Shown in pieces: positions 25,383-33,807 of a DNA stretch of 49,063 nt (position 1 is its first letter; the number at the start of each line of letters is the position of its first letter). The DNA is taken from contig WBUH01000024.1 in assembly GCA_008933805.1 (NCBI GenBank), forward strand, positions 1-49,063, read 5' to 3'. The notes under the pieces were generated by a model. That model made no database searches, had not been told where the DNA came from, and saw nothing but the letters and a program-made list of their open reading frames with translations. Origin of the DNA: Bacteroidota bacterium (GTDB taxonomy: Bacteria; Bacteroidota; Bacteroidia; UBA8524). The position numbers were made by a program, and so were the translations under genes.

Positions 25383-26948
25383 ATGAAGGCATTAACGATT
25401 TTCTTATTTGCAGTTTGGTTCTCACCTATCAGTGTTAGCGCAAACCAAACCATATCAGGTACTCTGCTTCATCGCAACGAACTAGATAGTTCCTCAAATA
25501 CGCTGCTTTTCAATTTATATTCAAGCAGTTGTAAAAATTGCGTTTACTTGAACGAAGACCTAATTAATAATGCCGTTGATGCGGGTTATCAGGTCGCTTT
25601 TTGCATTTATGGCTTGGCAAAAGAAGATTTGGAGGTGTTTAAAGAAGAAAACGGCTTTGCAGATAGGTATTCTATTATTTTGGATAAAGAACTTAGTAAA
25701 TGCATGATAGAAAATTCTATCTGTGTATTGAAAGGTAAACAGATAATAATAAACAAAGAATGCGGGGATGAAGAAAGTATATTCCAGTTGTTAAAAGAAG
25801 AAGCGCCTGTTAAGAGTTTTTATACAGTTCGATTAGACACCGCATATAAATTTTATTCCGGTATAGCGGCATATCAGAACGAAAGGTACAGTGTTGTAAT
25901 GGATTTTAGGCATAGCCGAAGAGTTCATAAAATTAATATTGAAACAGGGAGTATTGAATCGCAATTTGCTATAAATGAAAAGCAGTGGGCAGAGAAAATT
26001 TATGATGTAATTTATAAAGGGGATGCTGTACAGGTTGCAAAATCAATGAAAGCTAGGCAACAGTATCTAAAAAGAGACCGAATGTTTGGCGATCAAGAGT
26101 TTAAGCCAGAGAATATTACAATTAAAGAGGGTCGCACTGTTTTAACTGTTGAGTTTTCATTCCCTTACGTAGATAAAGCAGGGGATACGCTAAATAAAAA
26201 TACTTGTGTTATTTTTCAGTTAGATGATAGTTTAAAAATATCAGATTATTGGGTAGCCCCGTTAGAGCATTTACAAAGTGATTTTTACATCACTCATAAC
26301 ACAGGTGGAGCAAAGCTGTTATTTAAAGGAGATACTGTTTTTTTACCTGTAGCCTATATTTATTTTAATACTGAAGAAGCGGCCAAAAAATATAATTATG
26401 CTAAATTTATTTTAGGTAAAAACCATGAGTTGATGTTCCACTCCTTTTTACCATTCCTGGTTCCGAATGAAAAGTCAGCCATCATGCCTGATTATTACTT
26501 TTTGCACATGCATTTGCTTGAACATGGTAATGATATTGTGGGCAGCTACATTACGTTTCCCGGTATTTACAACCTATCAGAGAATACCAAAATACAGCAT
26601 ATTGATTTGATTGGAAGTCCAAAACGGAAATGGGATAAAAACGATTCAGTGTTGTTTGCTAATGATATTGATAATTTAAAATACTTGGTTACTTACTTTG
26701 ATAGGTACAAGGATAAATATTACTTGATGCAAGCAAAAAACGCCACATGGAATACCTATACATTGTTTGATAACAATATGAATCCAATTAAGGTAATATA
26801 CTCATCGCCGGTGCATCTTGATGCAGGAAATGCTTTTTATGCCAAAGATGATATTTTGTATGTATTGAAAGCAGGAACGAAAACGGAAAGTGATTTATTC
26901 ATTCACAAGTACAAACTCAGTTCAATTTTCAGACAAGAGATAGACTAA
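25383..26948 (+). CDS. Secreted protein: thioredoxin-like N-terminus plus propeller-like C-terminus
   Basis: A 521-residue exported protein (signal MKALTIFLFAVWFSPISVSA). The N-terminal part (about 40-140) looks like a thioredoxin-type fold with a CxxC at 50-53 (SSCKNCVYL). The rest (about 150-520) is beta-rich, with repeated WV.../Y...D strands reminiscent of the six-bladed propeller proteins common in Bacteroidota. The combined architecture is inferred from composition and motif only. It may act in periplasmic redox or sensing. It ends 40 bases before a large terminator hairpin that abuts the next gene. Confidence 0.7.
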   Translation: MKALTIFLFAVWFSPISVSANQTISGTLLHRNELDSSSNTLLFNLYSSSCKNCVYLNEDLINNAVDAGYQVAFCIYGLAKEDLEVFKEENGFADRYSIILDKELSKCMIENSICVLKGKQIIINKECGDEESIFQLLKEEAPVKSFYTVRLDTAYKFYSGIAAYQNERYSVVMDFRHSRRVHKINIETGSIESQFAINEKQWAEKIYDVIYKGDAVQVAKSMKARQQYLKRDRMFGDQEFKPENITIKEGRTVLTVEFSFPYVDKAGDTLNKNTCVIFQLDDSLKISDYWVAPLEHLQSDFYITHNTGGAKLLFKGDTVFLPVAYIYFNTEEAAKKYNYAKFILGKNHELMFHSFLPFLVPNEKSAIMPDYYFLHMHLLEHGNDIVGSYITFPGIYNLSENTKIQHIDLIGSPKRKWDKNDSVLFANDIDNLKYLVTYFDRYKDKYYLMQAKNATWNTYTLFDNNMNPIKVIYSSPVHLDAGNAFYAKDDILYVLKAGTKTESDLFIHKYKLSSIFRQEID

Positions 26949-26988
26949 TTAAAGTCTGCTTAATCGAAAATAATACGAAACATACAAG

Positions 26989-27030
26989 CGGGTTGGCTAA
27001 TATTGTAAAATATTCAGCCAACCCGTTTTT
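26989..27030 (+). terminator. Intrinsic terminator abutting the WG-repeat start codon
   Basis: Stem CGGGTTGGCT+AATATT (26989-27004) with AATATT-C-AGCCAACCCG (27009-27025), 16 pairs with one bulged C, GTAA loop, then TTTTT. The ATG of the WG-repeat gene follows the last T directly. It should end transcription of the 25383 gene while leaving no room for a separate leader on the next gene. Confidence 0.8.
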
Positions 27031-28548
27031 ATGTTAAAAAAGTCCGGTATTATAACGGTTATATCATTACTGCTGCTTGCGTTTGCCTGTTCAAAGAAGG
27101 CAAAACAAGAACTTAAAAAGAGCGATAAATTTGCTAATGGAAAACCCATTGAATACGAGATAGAAGACAACGGAAAGTTTGTTGATATTGAAGTATATAC
27201 CAAAATAAAACCCTATTTAGAGGTAATTTCTAAAAGCTACGATTCTGTAAAATACTTCTGTGTGTTAGATACCAACTACTTCTTCTACGTGTCTAACGGA
27301 ACAAAAAAAGGTGTGGTTGATAAACACGGAAAAGTAATCGTACCCGTTAAATACAGTAAAATATTTAACCCCGGAGGTACGGTAAAAGGGCTGATTGAGG
27401 TTGAAGACTATAAGAAATTCGGATTGTATGATTTGGAGGGAAATGTTGTTGCTGAAGCTAAATACGAGGCCATTTATCCCGTTGACTTTAGTGGTGCAGT
27501 TGTACAAGTTAAGTTGAACGGAAAATTTGGTGTGATAACGAGTGAGGGAGCGGAGACGTTTGACGAAGCAAGTTTTGATAACCCCGATGCTTTTGTCTCA
27601 CCCTATTTAACAAAAGCATCCCTTGCTTGGAAATTTGATGTAAACAGTAAAGATATTGTGTTTTTACAACCTGTAAATTATAAACAATACAAAGATGATT
27701 TGGTTGAGGGTAGGGCGGTTGTTTTTACCCCGTCATACTTGTTTGAGTTAGGTTTTTTACCTCAACAAATTGAACGTATTGTTATTGAAAAAGAAACTGA
27801 TTTTGGCATTGCAGAGAGTAAAGCTAAAGTGACCGAGGTTACAAGTATTTGGGATGGTTTGCTGGCTGCCTTTGCTGAATATTACGAAGTAGGGTTGGAT
27901 GCAAGGGGATATGAAACCAACAAAACCAACCTTGTAACAATGGATTCAGCGGGAAAAATAATCTCTATGGTCGAGTACTACAAACCTTATATGTATTCTT
28001 ATCCCTGCGGTGATAAGGCCGATATGTTTAAAACCCGTTTTGTTGACAGCTCGTTGTTTGAAGTAAAAACGTATCAATACAGTTACGACACAAAATCGCA
28101 GGACACTACCTACGATACATACCCTGAATTTTTTTATTACTGGATTGATTCTACCGGTGAGATAACAGAATTATCATCACAAAGACGGTTTGCGTTCACT
28201 CAGTTTCTGGTGATAGATGAAAGTTATTTAAGAGGCTGTTATGCAAAGTTCGTTAACGACGATGGAGAAAAAAATGCTGTTATTAATGAACACCTTACGA
28301 TTGAAGATTTGGAGGTGATGAAAAATGAAATATATGCCGATTACGGAATGATATTTACCAAACAAAAGTGGAAAAACTATTTTGGTAAAAGAAAATGGTA
28401 CAGGGGTAAACTGAAGAATGTTGATGACTTATTGACTGATGTTGATAGGAAAAACATTGCCTTTATTACCGCTACTATTGAAAAAGTGAAAGCCAACCCC
28501 GATGATTATGTTTCAACAAGCGAAGGCACTATCCCTATTGTTCCTTAA
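27031..28548 (+). CDS. WG-repeat lipoprotein
   Basis: A 505-residue lipoprotein (MLKKSGIITVISLLLLAFAC, lipobox Cys at 20). It carries WG-type repeats (KKGVVDKHGKVIVPVKYSKI, FGLYDLEGNVVAEAKYEAI, KFGVITSEG), about residues 90-185, then a long unique region. WG repeats are short beta units often found on surface or periplasmic proteins; the ligand is unknown. The start is firm because the Lys-Lys signal start lies right after the ATG, yet that ATG touches a terminator hairpin. Confidence 0.85.
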   Translation: MLKKSGIITVISLLLLAFACSKKAKQELKKSDKFANGKPIEYEIEDNGKFVDIEVYTKIKPYLEVISKSYDSVKYFCVLDTNYFFYVSNGTKKGVVDKHGKVIVPVKYSKIFNPGGTVKGLIEVEDYKKFGLYDLEGNVVAEAKYEAIYPVDFSGAVVQVKLNGKFGVITSEGAETFDEASFDNPDAFVSPYLTKASLAWKFDVNSKDIVFLQPVNYKQYKDDLVEGRAVVFTPSYLFELGFLPQQIERIVIEKETDFGIAESKAKVTEVTSIWDGLLAAFAEYYEVGLDARGYETNKTNLVTMDSAGKIISMVEYYKPYMYSYPCGDKADMFKTRFVDSSLFEVKTYQYSYDTKSQDTTYDTYPEFFYYWIDSTGEITELSSQRRFAFTQFLVIDESYLRGCYAKFVNDDGEKNAVINEHLTIEDLEVMKNEIYADYGMIFTKQKWKNYFGKRKWYRGKLKNVDDLLTDVDRKNIAFITATIEKVKANPDDYVSTSEGTIPIVP

Positions 28549-28552
28549 AGGG

Positions 28553-29182
28553 ATGTTTTGGCTTATAGTTGGCCTAAATGCGCTGTTTATTTTTGTTAAA
28601 TCACTTAGTTATTATACTCCTAATTTTAATTCAGGCTTTTTAAGCGATAAAAAAGAAATATTTTATCAAACCATTTATCCGTATTTCTTTTACGGGCATA
28701 TCAGCATATCGTCGGCAATCCTTGTTATAGGGTTATTTCAGTTTAGCAAAATTTTTAGGGCAAAGTATTTAAACACACACCGTTTACTGGGCAAATTATA
28801 CATTGGCTTGGTATTGTTTGTTTCAGCTCCATCGGCATTAGTAATGGGCATTTATGCAACCGGTAACTGGTGGATTAAAGGCGGTTTTGTTATAGCATCG
28901 GTTTTGTGGTGGTGGTTTACTTACAAAGCCTATTTAGAAATTAGGAAGAAGAATGTGCAGCAACACCAACGGTATATGCAGCGTAGCTATATCATATCAC
29001 TATTGGCTGTGTTTTTAAGGGTGTATTATTATTTGATAGTGGTTGTTTTTGACGCTTACACGCCTAATACCTACTTGTTTGTAGTGTATGCAAGCTGGCT
29101 GCCGAATTGGGTTTTGTTTGAATTATACGTATTGTTTAAAGACGCAAAACCTGCAATCATAAAAGCAAAATCCCCAAATTAA
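28553..29182 (+). CDS. DUF2306 membrane protein
   Basis: A 209-residue membrane protein if begun at ATG 28553; ATGs at 28502 or 28508 would add up to 17 residues but overlap the WG-repeat gene by about 47 bases. The 28553 start follows the upstream stop codon by four bases (TAA AGGG ATG) and still contains all membrane helices, so I prefer it. Motifs: FFYGHISIS, THRLLGKLYIG, and a basic loop KKNVQQHQRYMQRSY before the later helices. Similar in style to the protein at 21741. Function unknown. Its stop codon lies within a terminator. Confidence 0.8.
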   Translation: MFWLIVGLNALFIFVKSLSYYTPNFNSGFLSDKKEIFYQTIYPYFFYGHISISSAILVIGLFQFSKIFRAKYLNTHRLLGKLYIGLVLFVSAPSALVMGIYATGNWWIKGGFVIASVLWWWFTYKAYLEIRKKNVQQHQRYMQRSYIISLLAVFLRVYYYLIVVVFDAYTPNTYLFVVYASWLPNWVLFELYVLFKDAKPAIIKAKSPN

Positions 29183-29197
29183 TACTTGGGGATTTTT
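29167..29197. terminator. Bidirectional terminator between convergent genes
   Basis: Stem AAAATCCCCAA (29167-29177) and TTGGGGATTTT (29186-29196), 8-base loop, with T-run on the plus strand and an A/T-rich flank on the minus strand. It lies between the DUF2306 gene and the convergent EF-G gene and overlaps the last codons of the DUF2306 gene. Confidence 0.75.
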
Positions 29198-29206
29198 GCT
29201 GTACTA

Positions 29207-31285
29207 CTAAGTAGAATGTGCTAATAAACTGCTCACGATACCATCGGGAACAGGTTGGTAGCTGTTGAAAGTTATGGTGGCTGATGCTCGCCCTGATGTT
29301 AGGGTTCTAAGTGCCGTAACATACTCAAACAACTCTGCCAAGGGAACTAACGCTACAATACGTTGTCCGTCACCATTCAAATCCAACGATTTGATAAGTC
29401 CGCGACGGCGGTTTAAATCGCCCGTAACAGCACCGGTGAACTCATCGGGAGTGATTACTTCAACTTCCATTACAGGTTCTAAAAGACCGGGGTTAGAAAG
29501 TTTAGCAGCATCTCTGAAACCGATGTGGGCAGCTTCTTCAAAATCCTGTAAATGAGAGTCCTTTTCGTGTATCGAACCATCAAAAAGCCTCACTTTTAAA
29601 GATTGAAGCGGGTAACCTGCCAAAGAGCCTTTTTGCATTGCCTGCTCAAAGCCTTTTAGCACGTTTGGAATAAATTCACGCGGGATCACTCCGCCTTTTA
29701 TTTCATTCACAAACTCAAGTCCCTGCTGACCCTCACCACCGGGCAACAGTTCAAAGCTGATGTCGGCAAAGTTACCCGAACCTCCGTTTTGGCGTTTCAA
29801 AACAGTGCGGTGTATCACAGGTTTCCTCAAATACTCTTTGTAAGATATTTGTGGTTGTCCTTTCTTCACCTCAACTTTATACTCAGTTGCCAGTTTTTCA
29901 AGCACTACTTCCAAATGCAGTTCGCCCATTCCTTTCAAAATGGTTTGTCCAGTTGCAGTGTCTATCTCAACCGTAAGGGTTGGGTCTTCGTCGGTTAGGC
30001 GCGAAAGTGCCTCGCCCAATCGTGTACCGTCACCGGTAGTTTTTGGCTCAATGGCGTACCCAATCATAGGCTCAGGGAACTCCATTTTCTCAAGACTTAT
30101 TGAAATACCTTCGCCACAAAGTGTGTCGCCTGTTTTCACATCCTTGAGACCAATTATGGCACCAATATCACCCGTGTTTATTTGTTCAACACTTTCTGTC
30201 TTGGCCGACATCACCCGCATGATACGTGCTACGCGTACTTTTTTGCCCGTTCTGCTATTAATAAGCGTATCACCGGCTTTCAAAACACCGGTATATACCC
30301 GCACCATGGTTAACTTACCTACAAAGTCATCGGTAACAATCTTAAATGCAAGCCCAACAAAGGGAGCATTTTCAGAGGTTGTTAACTCAACAGGTGCATG
30401 GGTTTCGTTTTCATACACTTTTATAGTAGTTATATCAGCCGGAGAAGGTAAATACCTCACCACGGCATCAATAACAGGCTGGACGCCTTTGTTCTTAAAA
30501 GCCGAGCCACAAAGCACAGGGATAAGCTGCTGTTGTAAAGTTGCATTTTGCAGCGCAGTATGCAATTCACCCGTACTTATTTCCTGTTGTGCGAGGTATT
30601 TATTTAAAATACTTTCGTTTGTAAGACTCAGTTCTTCAAGTAATTGAGTGCGCCATGTAACTGCTTCTTGTAGCAATTGTTCAGGTATCTCGCTTTGGTA
30701 AAACGACTTACCATCATCACCGTCCCAAAATATGGCTTTCATCGCTATTAAGTCAATCACACCCGCAAAACTGTCTTCAGCACCAATGGGAAGCTGAACA
30801 GGGACAGCGTTTGTGTTTAAACGTTCCCGTATCTCATTCACCACTCGTAAAAAGTCAGCACCTTGTCGGTCCATTTTGTTCACCATTATAATGCGGGGAA
30901 CATTGTAACGGTTCGCCTGTCGCCAAACGGTTTCTGATTGGGGTTGCACACCTGATTTTGCGCAAAAAACAGCCACAGCACCATCAAGCACCCGCAACGA
31001 GCGTTCTACCTCGGCAGTAAAATCAACGTGGCCGGGCGTGTCTATAATGTTTATTTGGTAGTTCTCGCCGTCAAGTTTCCAATAAGTAGTAACTGCCGCC
31101 GATGATATGGTGATGCCCCGCTTGCCTTCCTGAGGGTCGGTATCCATTACCGTATTACCATCGTCAACATTGCCCATTCTATGGGTCAACCCTGTATAAT
31201 ACAGTGCTCTTTCGGTAAAAGTTGTCTTCCCTGCATCCACATGAGCCATAATCCCTATATTTCTTAATCTATTTATCGTTTTCAT
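29207..31285 (-). CDS. fusA: Elongation factor G (stand-alone, probable paralogue)
   Basis: A 692-residue EF-G with complete GTPase motifs: G1 [10 protein letters not shown]3 DTPGHVDF, G4 NKMD, and domains II-V ([24 protein letters not shown]). It moves tRNAs and mRNA through the ribosome. It differs from typical bacterial EF-G at switch I ([10 protein letters not shown] rather than QEQERGITI) and near the P-loop (KTTFTER instead of KTTTTER). It is not beside rpsL, rpsG or tuf, so it may be a second copy. A terminator hairpin with a T-run ends about 24 bases before its ATG, with no promoter box between, implying attenuation control. Confidence 0.92.
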   Translation of the reverse strand: MKTINRLRNIGIMAHVDAGKTTFTERALYYTGLTHRMGNVDDGNTVMDTDPQEGKRGITISSAAVTTYWKLDGENYQINIIDTPGHVDFTAEVERSLRVLDGAVAVFCAKSGVQPQSETVWRQANRYNVPRIIMVNKMDRQGADFLRVVNEIRERLNTNAVPVQLPIGAEDSFAGVIDLIAMKAIFWDGDDGKSFYQSEIPEQLLQEAVTWRTQLLEELSLTNESILNKYLAQQEISTGELHTALQNATLQQQLIPVLCGSAFKNKGVQPVIDAVVRYLPSPADITTIKVYENETHAPVELTTSENAPFVGLAFKIVTDDFVGKLTMVRVYTGVLKAGDTLINSRTGKKVRVARIMRVMSAKTESVEQINTGDIGAIIGLKDVKTGDTLCGEGISISLEKMEFPEPMIGYAIEPKTTGDGTRLGEALSRLTDEDPTLTVEIDTATGQTILKGMGELHLEVVLEKLATEYKVEVKKGQPQISYKEYLRKPVIHRTVLKRQNGGSGNFADISFELLPGGEGQQGLEFVNEIKGGVIPREFIPNVLKGFEQAMQKGSLAGYPLQSLKVRLFDGSIHEKDSHLQDFEEAAHIGFRDAAKLSNPGLLEPVMEVEVITPDEFTGAVTGDLNRRRGLIKSLDLNGDGQRIVALVPLAELFEYVTALRTLTSGRASATITFNSYQPVPDGIVSSLLAHST

Positions 31286-31309
31286 TTTTTTAATCGTTAA
31301 TTGGTAAAT

Positions 31310-31343
31310 AAAAAAAGCCCCTTGTTGCAGTAACGAGGGGCTT
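31310..31343 (-). terminator. Terminator/attenuator in the EF-G leader
   Basis: Stem AAGCCCCT (31315-31322) with AGGGGCTT (31336-31343), extended by GTT/AAC across one mismatch to a 5-base loop. On the minus strand the arm is followed by seven Ts. It lies just upstream of the EF-G start (31285). Because no TAnnTTTG lies between it and the ATG, EF-G transcripts must read through it. Confidence 0.75.
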
Positions 31344-31484
31344 ATAGCACAAAAACACTATTTCCACTACGCTACGTGTTGTATCGTTTATAAAGGGTTA
31401 TCAATGTTTTTATTACTAATGCCATTTGTGTTATAAATATTTGTGTATTGTTTAATTTAAAATACGGTGCAAGGGGAGGAAAAC

Positions 31485-31517
31485 AAAAAAGCCTTCACCG
31501 GTTCGGCGAAGGCTTTT
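31485..31517 (-). terminator. Intrinsic terminator of the small transcription unit
   Basis: Stem AAAAGCCTTC (31487-31496) with GAAGGCTTTT (31508-31517), plus inner CCG/CGG pairs closed by GTT, and six Ts on the minus strand. It lies 20 bases after the stop codon of the 44-codon ORF, completing a promoter-ORF-terminator unit of about 200 bases. Confidence 0.8.
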
Positions 31518-31536
31518 GTATAAAATAGTTTAACTA

Positions 31537-31671
31537 TTAATAGTAATAACCTTTGTATCCCGAACGTAGTTTTGCCTCCCCGTCTCTAATAAAGACGATA
31601 TGCGTTGCTGCAATCATTGCAGTAATAGCAGCATTGCAGGCAAGGGGTTGGCGATATGTACGCGTGTTCAT
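31537..31671 (-). CDS. 44-codon small ORF or structured RNA
   Basis: The minus strand reads ATG at 31671, 44 codons and TAA at 31537-31539. The peptide starts MNTRTYRQPLACNAAITAMI and ends GYKGYYY; no family is recognised. An exact -7 box (TACCTTTG, 31689-31696) lies 17 bases upstream, with TTG about 20 bases further up, and a strong terminator follows. The RNA can also fold: TTGCCT pairs with AGGCAA, enclosing TGCTGC/GCAGCA and CGTCT/AGACG hairpins. It may therefore be a non-coding RNA instead. The unit of transcription is better supported than the peptide. 31344-31484 holds no gene I can support. Confidence 0.42.
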   Translation of the reverse strand: MNTRTYRQPLACNAAITAMIAATHIVFIRDGEAKLRSGYKGYYY

Positions 31672-31688
31672 CACGGGTTTATTTTGTG

Positions 31689-31696
31689 CAAAGGTA
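31689..31696 (-). promoter_or_regulatory. Promoter TTG-N20-TACCTTTG of the small unit
   Basis: Exact TAnnTTTG on the minus strand with a TTG about 20 bases upstream, among the best promoter matches in the window. It drives transcription toward the 44-codon ORF and away from the tRNA-Pro gene. Confidence 0.55.
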
Positions 31697-31754
31697 ACGT
31701 CCCCATTTTATTATTTCAATATTTTTTGATTTAAGTTCACATTGGGCAAACAAT

Positions 31755-31762
31755 TATATTTG
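31755..31762 (+). promoter_or_regulatory. Promoter -7 box TATATTTG of tRNA-Pro
   Basis: Exact TAnnTTTG, 12 bases before the first base of tRNA-Pro. The match at a tRNA gene supports this box as the housekeeping promoter of the organism. Confidence 0.55.
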
Positions 31763-31774
31763 TAATACAAGCAT

Positions 31775-31848
31775 CGGGGTGTAGCGCAGTCTGGTAGCGT
31801 GCTTCGTTCGGGACGAAGAGGTCGTAGGTTCGAATCCTGTCACCCCGA
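31775..31848 (+). tRNA. tRNA-Pro (anticodon CGG)
   Basis: A 74-base cloverleaf. The acceptor CGGGGTG/CACCCCG has the C1-G72 type end typical of bacterial tRNA-Pro. The D-stem region is GCGCAGTCTGGTAGCGT, and the anticodon stem CTTCG/CGAAG holds loop TTCGGGA (anticodon CGG). The T arm contains GGTTCGAATCC, and the discriminator base is A. CCA is not encoded. Confidence 0.95.
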
Positions 31849-31917
31849 CTGTTTTAATTTACTACGTTTATATTCTTAAATACACAAAAGCATACTGTGG
31901 TTAATGGGTAATACAGT

Positions 31918-31925
31918 TAATTTTG
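31918..31925 (+). promoter_or_regulatory. Promoter -7 box TAATTTTG
   Basis: Exact TAnnTTTG, four bases before ATG 31930. This is again the arrangement expected for a leaderless transcript, and it supports ATG 31930 over the GTG three bases upstream. Confidence 0.5.
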
Positions 31926-31929
31926 GGTG

Positions 31930-33300
31930 ATGGAATTTGAAGTTACAGATGGACTTGGCATAATATCAAAACGCCCTTTGGGAAGAGGAGAGTATTTTAG
32001 AATTGACAAGCCAGTTACTATTGTATGGGACGAGTGTAAGGGTTCGGTAGCGCTATATATGTGTCTTTTGCCTTGCGATGATAAATATAGAAAACAGGTA
32101 AGGGATATGATTTTAGATTGCCTGTATAATGATTATACAAACAACGAGCAGGAATTATACACGATTCTATCCCCGTTATTTAAATTATTTGACAACGACA
32201 GGTACTCCCTAAAGTTTTACAACAATAATCAAGGCGAGTTTTTTAGAGATAATGGAATTTATGTTCCTGCTGAAAAAGTCATAAACGATAATTGGGATAT
32301 TAAACTCCCTCAGCATAGTTTGAAAATTGAAGAAAAAGATAAACTTGACGAACAGTTCAAAGAGTTTATTGAAAACAATGATATTAGATATAGGGAGTAT
32401 TATAAAAATCAGACTTTTGAATTTCATACAGCATCATTTTATCCGTTACATAAATTCTATTTTGTAGCAACCAGACCCGATAGTGAGATTGATGAAGGTA
32501 GAGTTAAGTTTTATGAAGAGGAGATTAAAGCGGGTAAAAAACCTTTTGTCATTGCTTTTGGTGGCTACGAAAGCTATTTTGTGCTTGACGGACACCATAA
32601 ACTAAAAGCTTATCATAATTTACATTTATGCTATCCACCTGTAGTAGCAATAGAGAACTTAAGTTATATTGATGGCCAATATGATATTGATGATTTGGAG
32701 TTTCTTGATGCCAAAATGCTTCCGGGTCAAATTCAGCACATATTTGAGAATTGGTTTGAAAAAGACAGAATAATAGAAAGGCTTAAAAACCAAGGTAGCC
32801 CATTGTATAAGTATTTTAAAAATGGTGTTTATAAAACATATTATAGCAATGGTCAGACAAAGCAGGAATCCTTTTATACGAATGACGAACTGGATGGAGT
32901 AATGAAAGAGTGGTATGAGAATGGGCAATTAAAATTTGAAAAGCATTACAAGAAGGGTATTAAAAGAGGTAACTGGAAATTTTGGTATGAAAACGGTGTA
33001 GTACAAAGTATTGTTCAATATAATGAAGAAGGTCAGGTGGATGGTTATGCAGTCTCATTTCTTGAGAATGGAGAAAAGTATAGCGAAATCATTTATAGAA
33101 ACAATGTCATTGTTAATAGAAATAAGAAGCAAGGGGAAAGTAAAAAAGAAAAAGTATTGGATAGCAGTTATCAAGAATATATAAAAGAATTAGGTGAGCG
33201 CACCCGAAAGGAATCTAACAACGAGTTAAAAGTGATTATTGTATTAGCAATTTATCTTCTTCTCTTCCTCTTTCTCTTTCTAATTAGGTTTCTACTATGA
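31930..33300 (+). CDS. MORN-repeat protein with DGHHK motif and C-terminal anchor
   Basis: A 456-residue protein. The N-terminal two-thirds are unfamiliar apart from YFVLDGHHKLKAY (about 216-228), a ParB/sulfiredoxin-like DGHH signature. Residues about 295-395 hold four MORN_2 repeats of the YwqK type (YYSNGQTKQESFY, WYENGQLKFEKHY, WYENGVVQSIVQY, FLENGEKYSEIIY). The last 20 residues form one transmembrane helix, so the protein is probably tail-anchored with the body in the cytoplasm. Databases often call such proteins YwqK-family antitoxins, without direct evidence. The gene is AT-rich and lies between two tRNA genes. Overlaps the next gene by 4 bases. Confidence 0.8.
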   Translation: MEFEVTDGLGIISKRPLGRGEYFRIDKPVTIVWDECKGSVALYMCLLPCDDKYRKQVRDMILDCLYNDYTNNEQELYTILSPLFKLFDNDRYSLKFYNNNQGEFFRDNGIYVPAEKVINDNWDIKLPQHSLKIEEKDKLDEQFKEFIENNDIRYREYYKNQTFEFHTASFYPLHKFYFVATRPDSEIDEGRVKFYEEEIKAGKKPFVIAFGGYESYFVLDGHHKLKAYHNLHLCYPPVVAIENLSYIDGQYDIDDLEFLDAKMLPGQIQHIFENWFEKDRIIERLKNQGSPLYKYFKNGVYKTYYSNGQTKQESFYTNDELDGVMKEWYENGQLKFEKHYKKGIKRGNWKFWYENGVVQSIVQYNEEGQVDGYAVSFLENGEKYSEIIYRNNVIVNRNKKQGESKKEKVLDSSYQEYIKELGERTRKESNNELKVIIVLAIYLLLFLFLFLIRFLL

Positions 33301-33515
33301 CACAACAAATAGTTCATAGCAAGGCAATCGCCGAAACTTTTTTACAAAAAGCTATCGGCAAAGCAGGATTAGAAGATATACCTGCATTGGCCAAAGCCGT
33401 TAACAGTGAATTGCTGAGTCAAAAAATAAAATTCCCTGCACTTGAGTATTGTGCAAAAGTGTTGTATAACACGCTTCCTAATAACTTACATTTTTTATTT
33501 AATAAAGAGCTATAA
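33297..33515 (+). CDS. Small hypothetical protein coupled to the MORN protein
   Basis: A 72-residue helical protein without signal or membrane segment, family not recognised. Its ATG overlaps the stop of the MORN gene (ATGA), so the two are translationally coupled. The pairing suggests that it acts with the MORN/DGHHK protein. 33516-33715 holds nothing I recognise. Confidence 0.6.
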   Translation: MTQQIVHSKAIAETFLQKAIGKAGLEDIPALAKAVNSELLSQKIKFPALEYCAKVLYNTLPNNLHFLFNKEL

Positions 33516-33715
33516 AACACAAATAAATAGATAGTTGGGTGGTTATTAGCATGATATTACAGCAACACCTTAACAACCCATTACTGAAATGTGTGGATGA
33601 GGTGTCTTGTACTTAAAATGGTAGATAGTTTTGTGAATGCTGGCAGGTGAAAGAAATATTTGTCAAACTATTATCATCATTTCTTAGGGGCGGTTAAGCA
33701 ATAAACCCAATTACT

Positions 33716-33723
33716 TAATTTTG
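33716..33723 (+). promoter_or_regulatory. Promoter -7 box TAATTTTG of tRNA-Thr
   Basis: Exact TAnnTTTG, eight bases before the first base of tRNA-Thr. Confidence 0.55.
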
Positions 33724-33731
33724 ATATACAA

Positions 33732-33804
33732 GCCTTCTTAGCTCAGTTGGTAGAGCATCTCATTCGTAATGAGAGGGTCGCGGGTTCAAGTCCCGTGGGG
33801 GGCT
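33732..33804 (+). tRNA. tRNA-Thr (anticodon CGT)
   Basis: A 73-base cloverleaf. Acceptor GCCTTCT/GGGGGGC with several G-U pairs, D stem GCTC/GAGC, anticodon stem TCTCA/TGAGA with loop TTCGTAA (anticodon CGT), T arm with GGTTCAAGTCC, discriminator T. CCA is not encoded. The convergent DinB-like gene ends only three bases away. Confidence 0.95.
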
Positions 33805-33807
33805 CTA

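Noticed and set aside
31484-31683. 6S RNA identity for the roughly 200-base unit
   Set aside because: The length fits, but the ends do not pair into the long rod with a central bubble that defines 6S RNA.
31775-33804. Integrative element with attachment repeats at the tRNAs
   Set aside because: No integrase and no second copy of either tRNA 3' end were found in the window, so only the atypical gene content remains.
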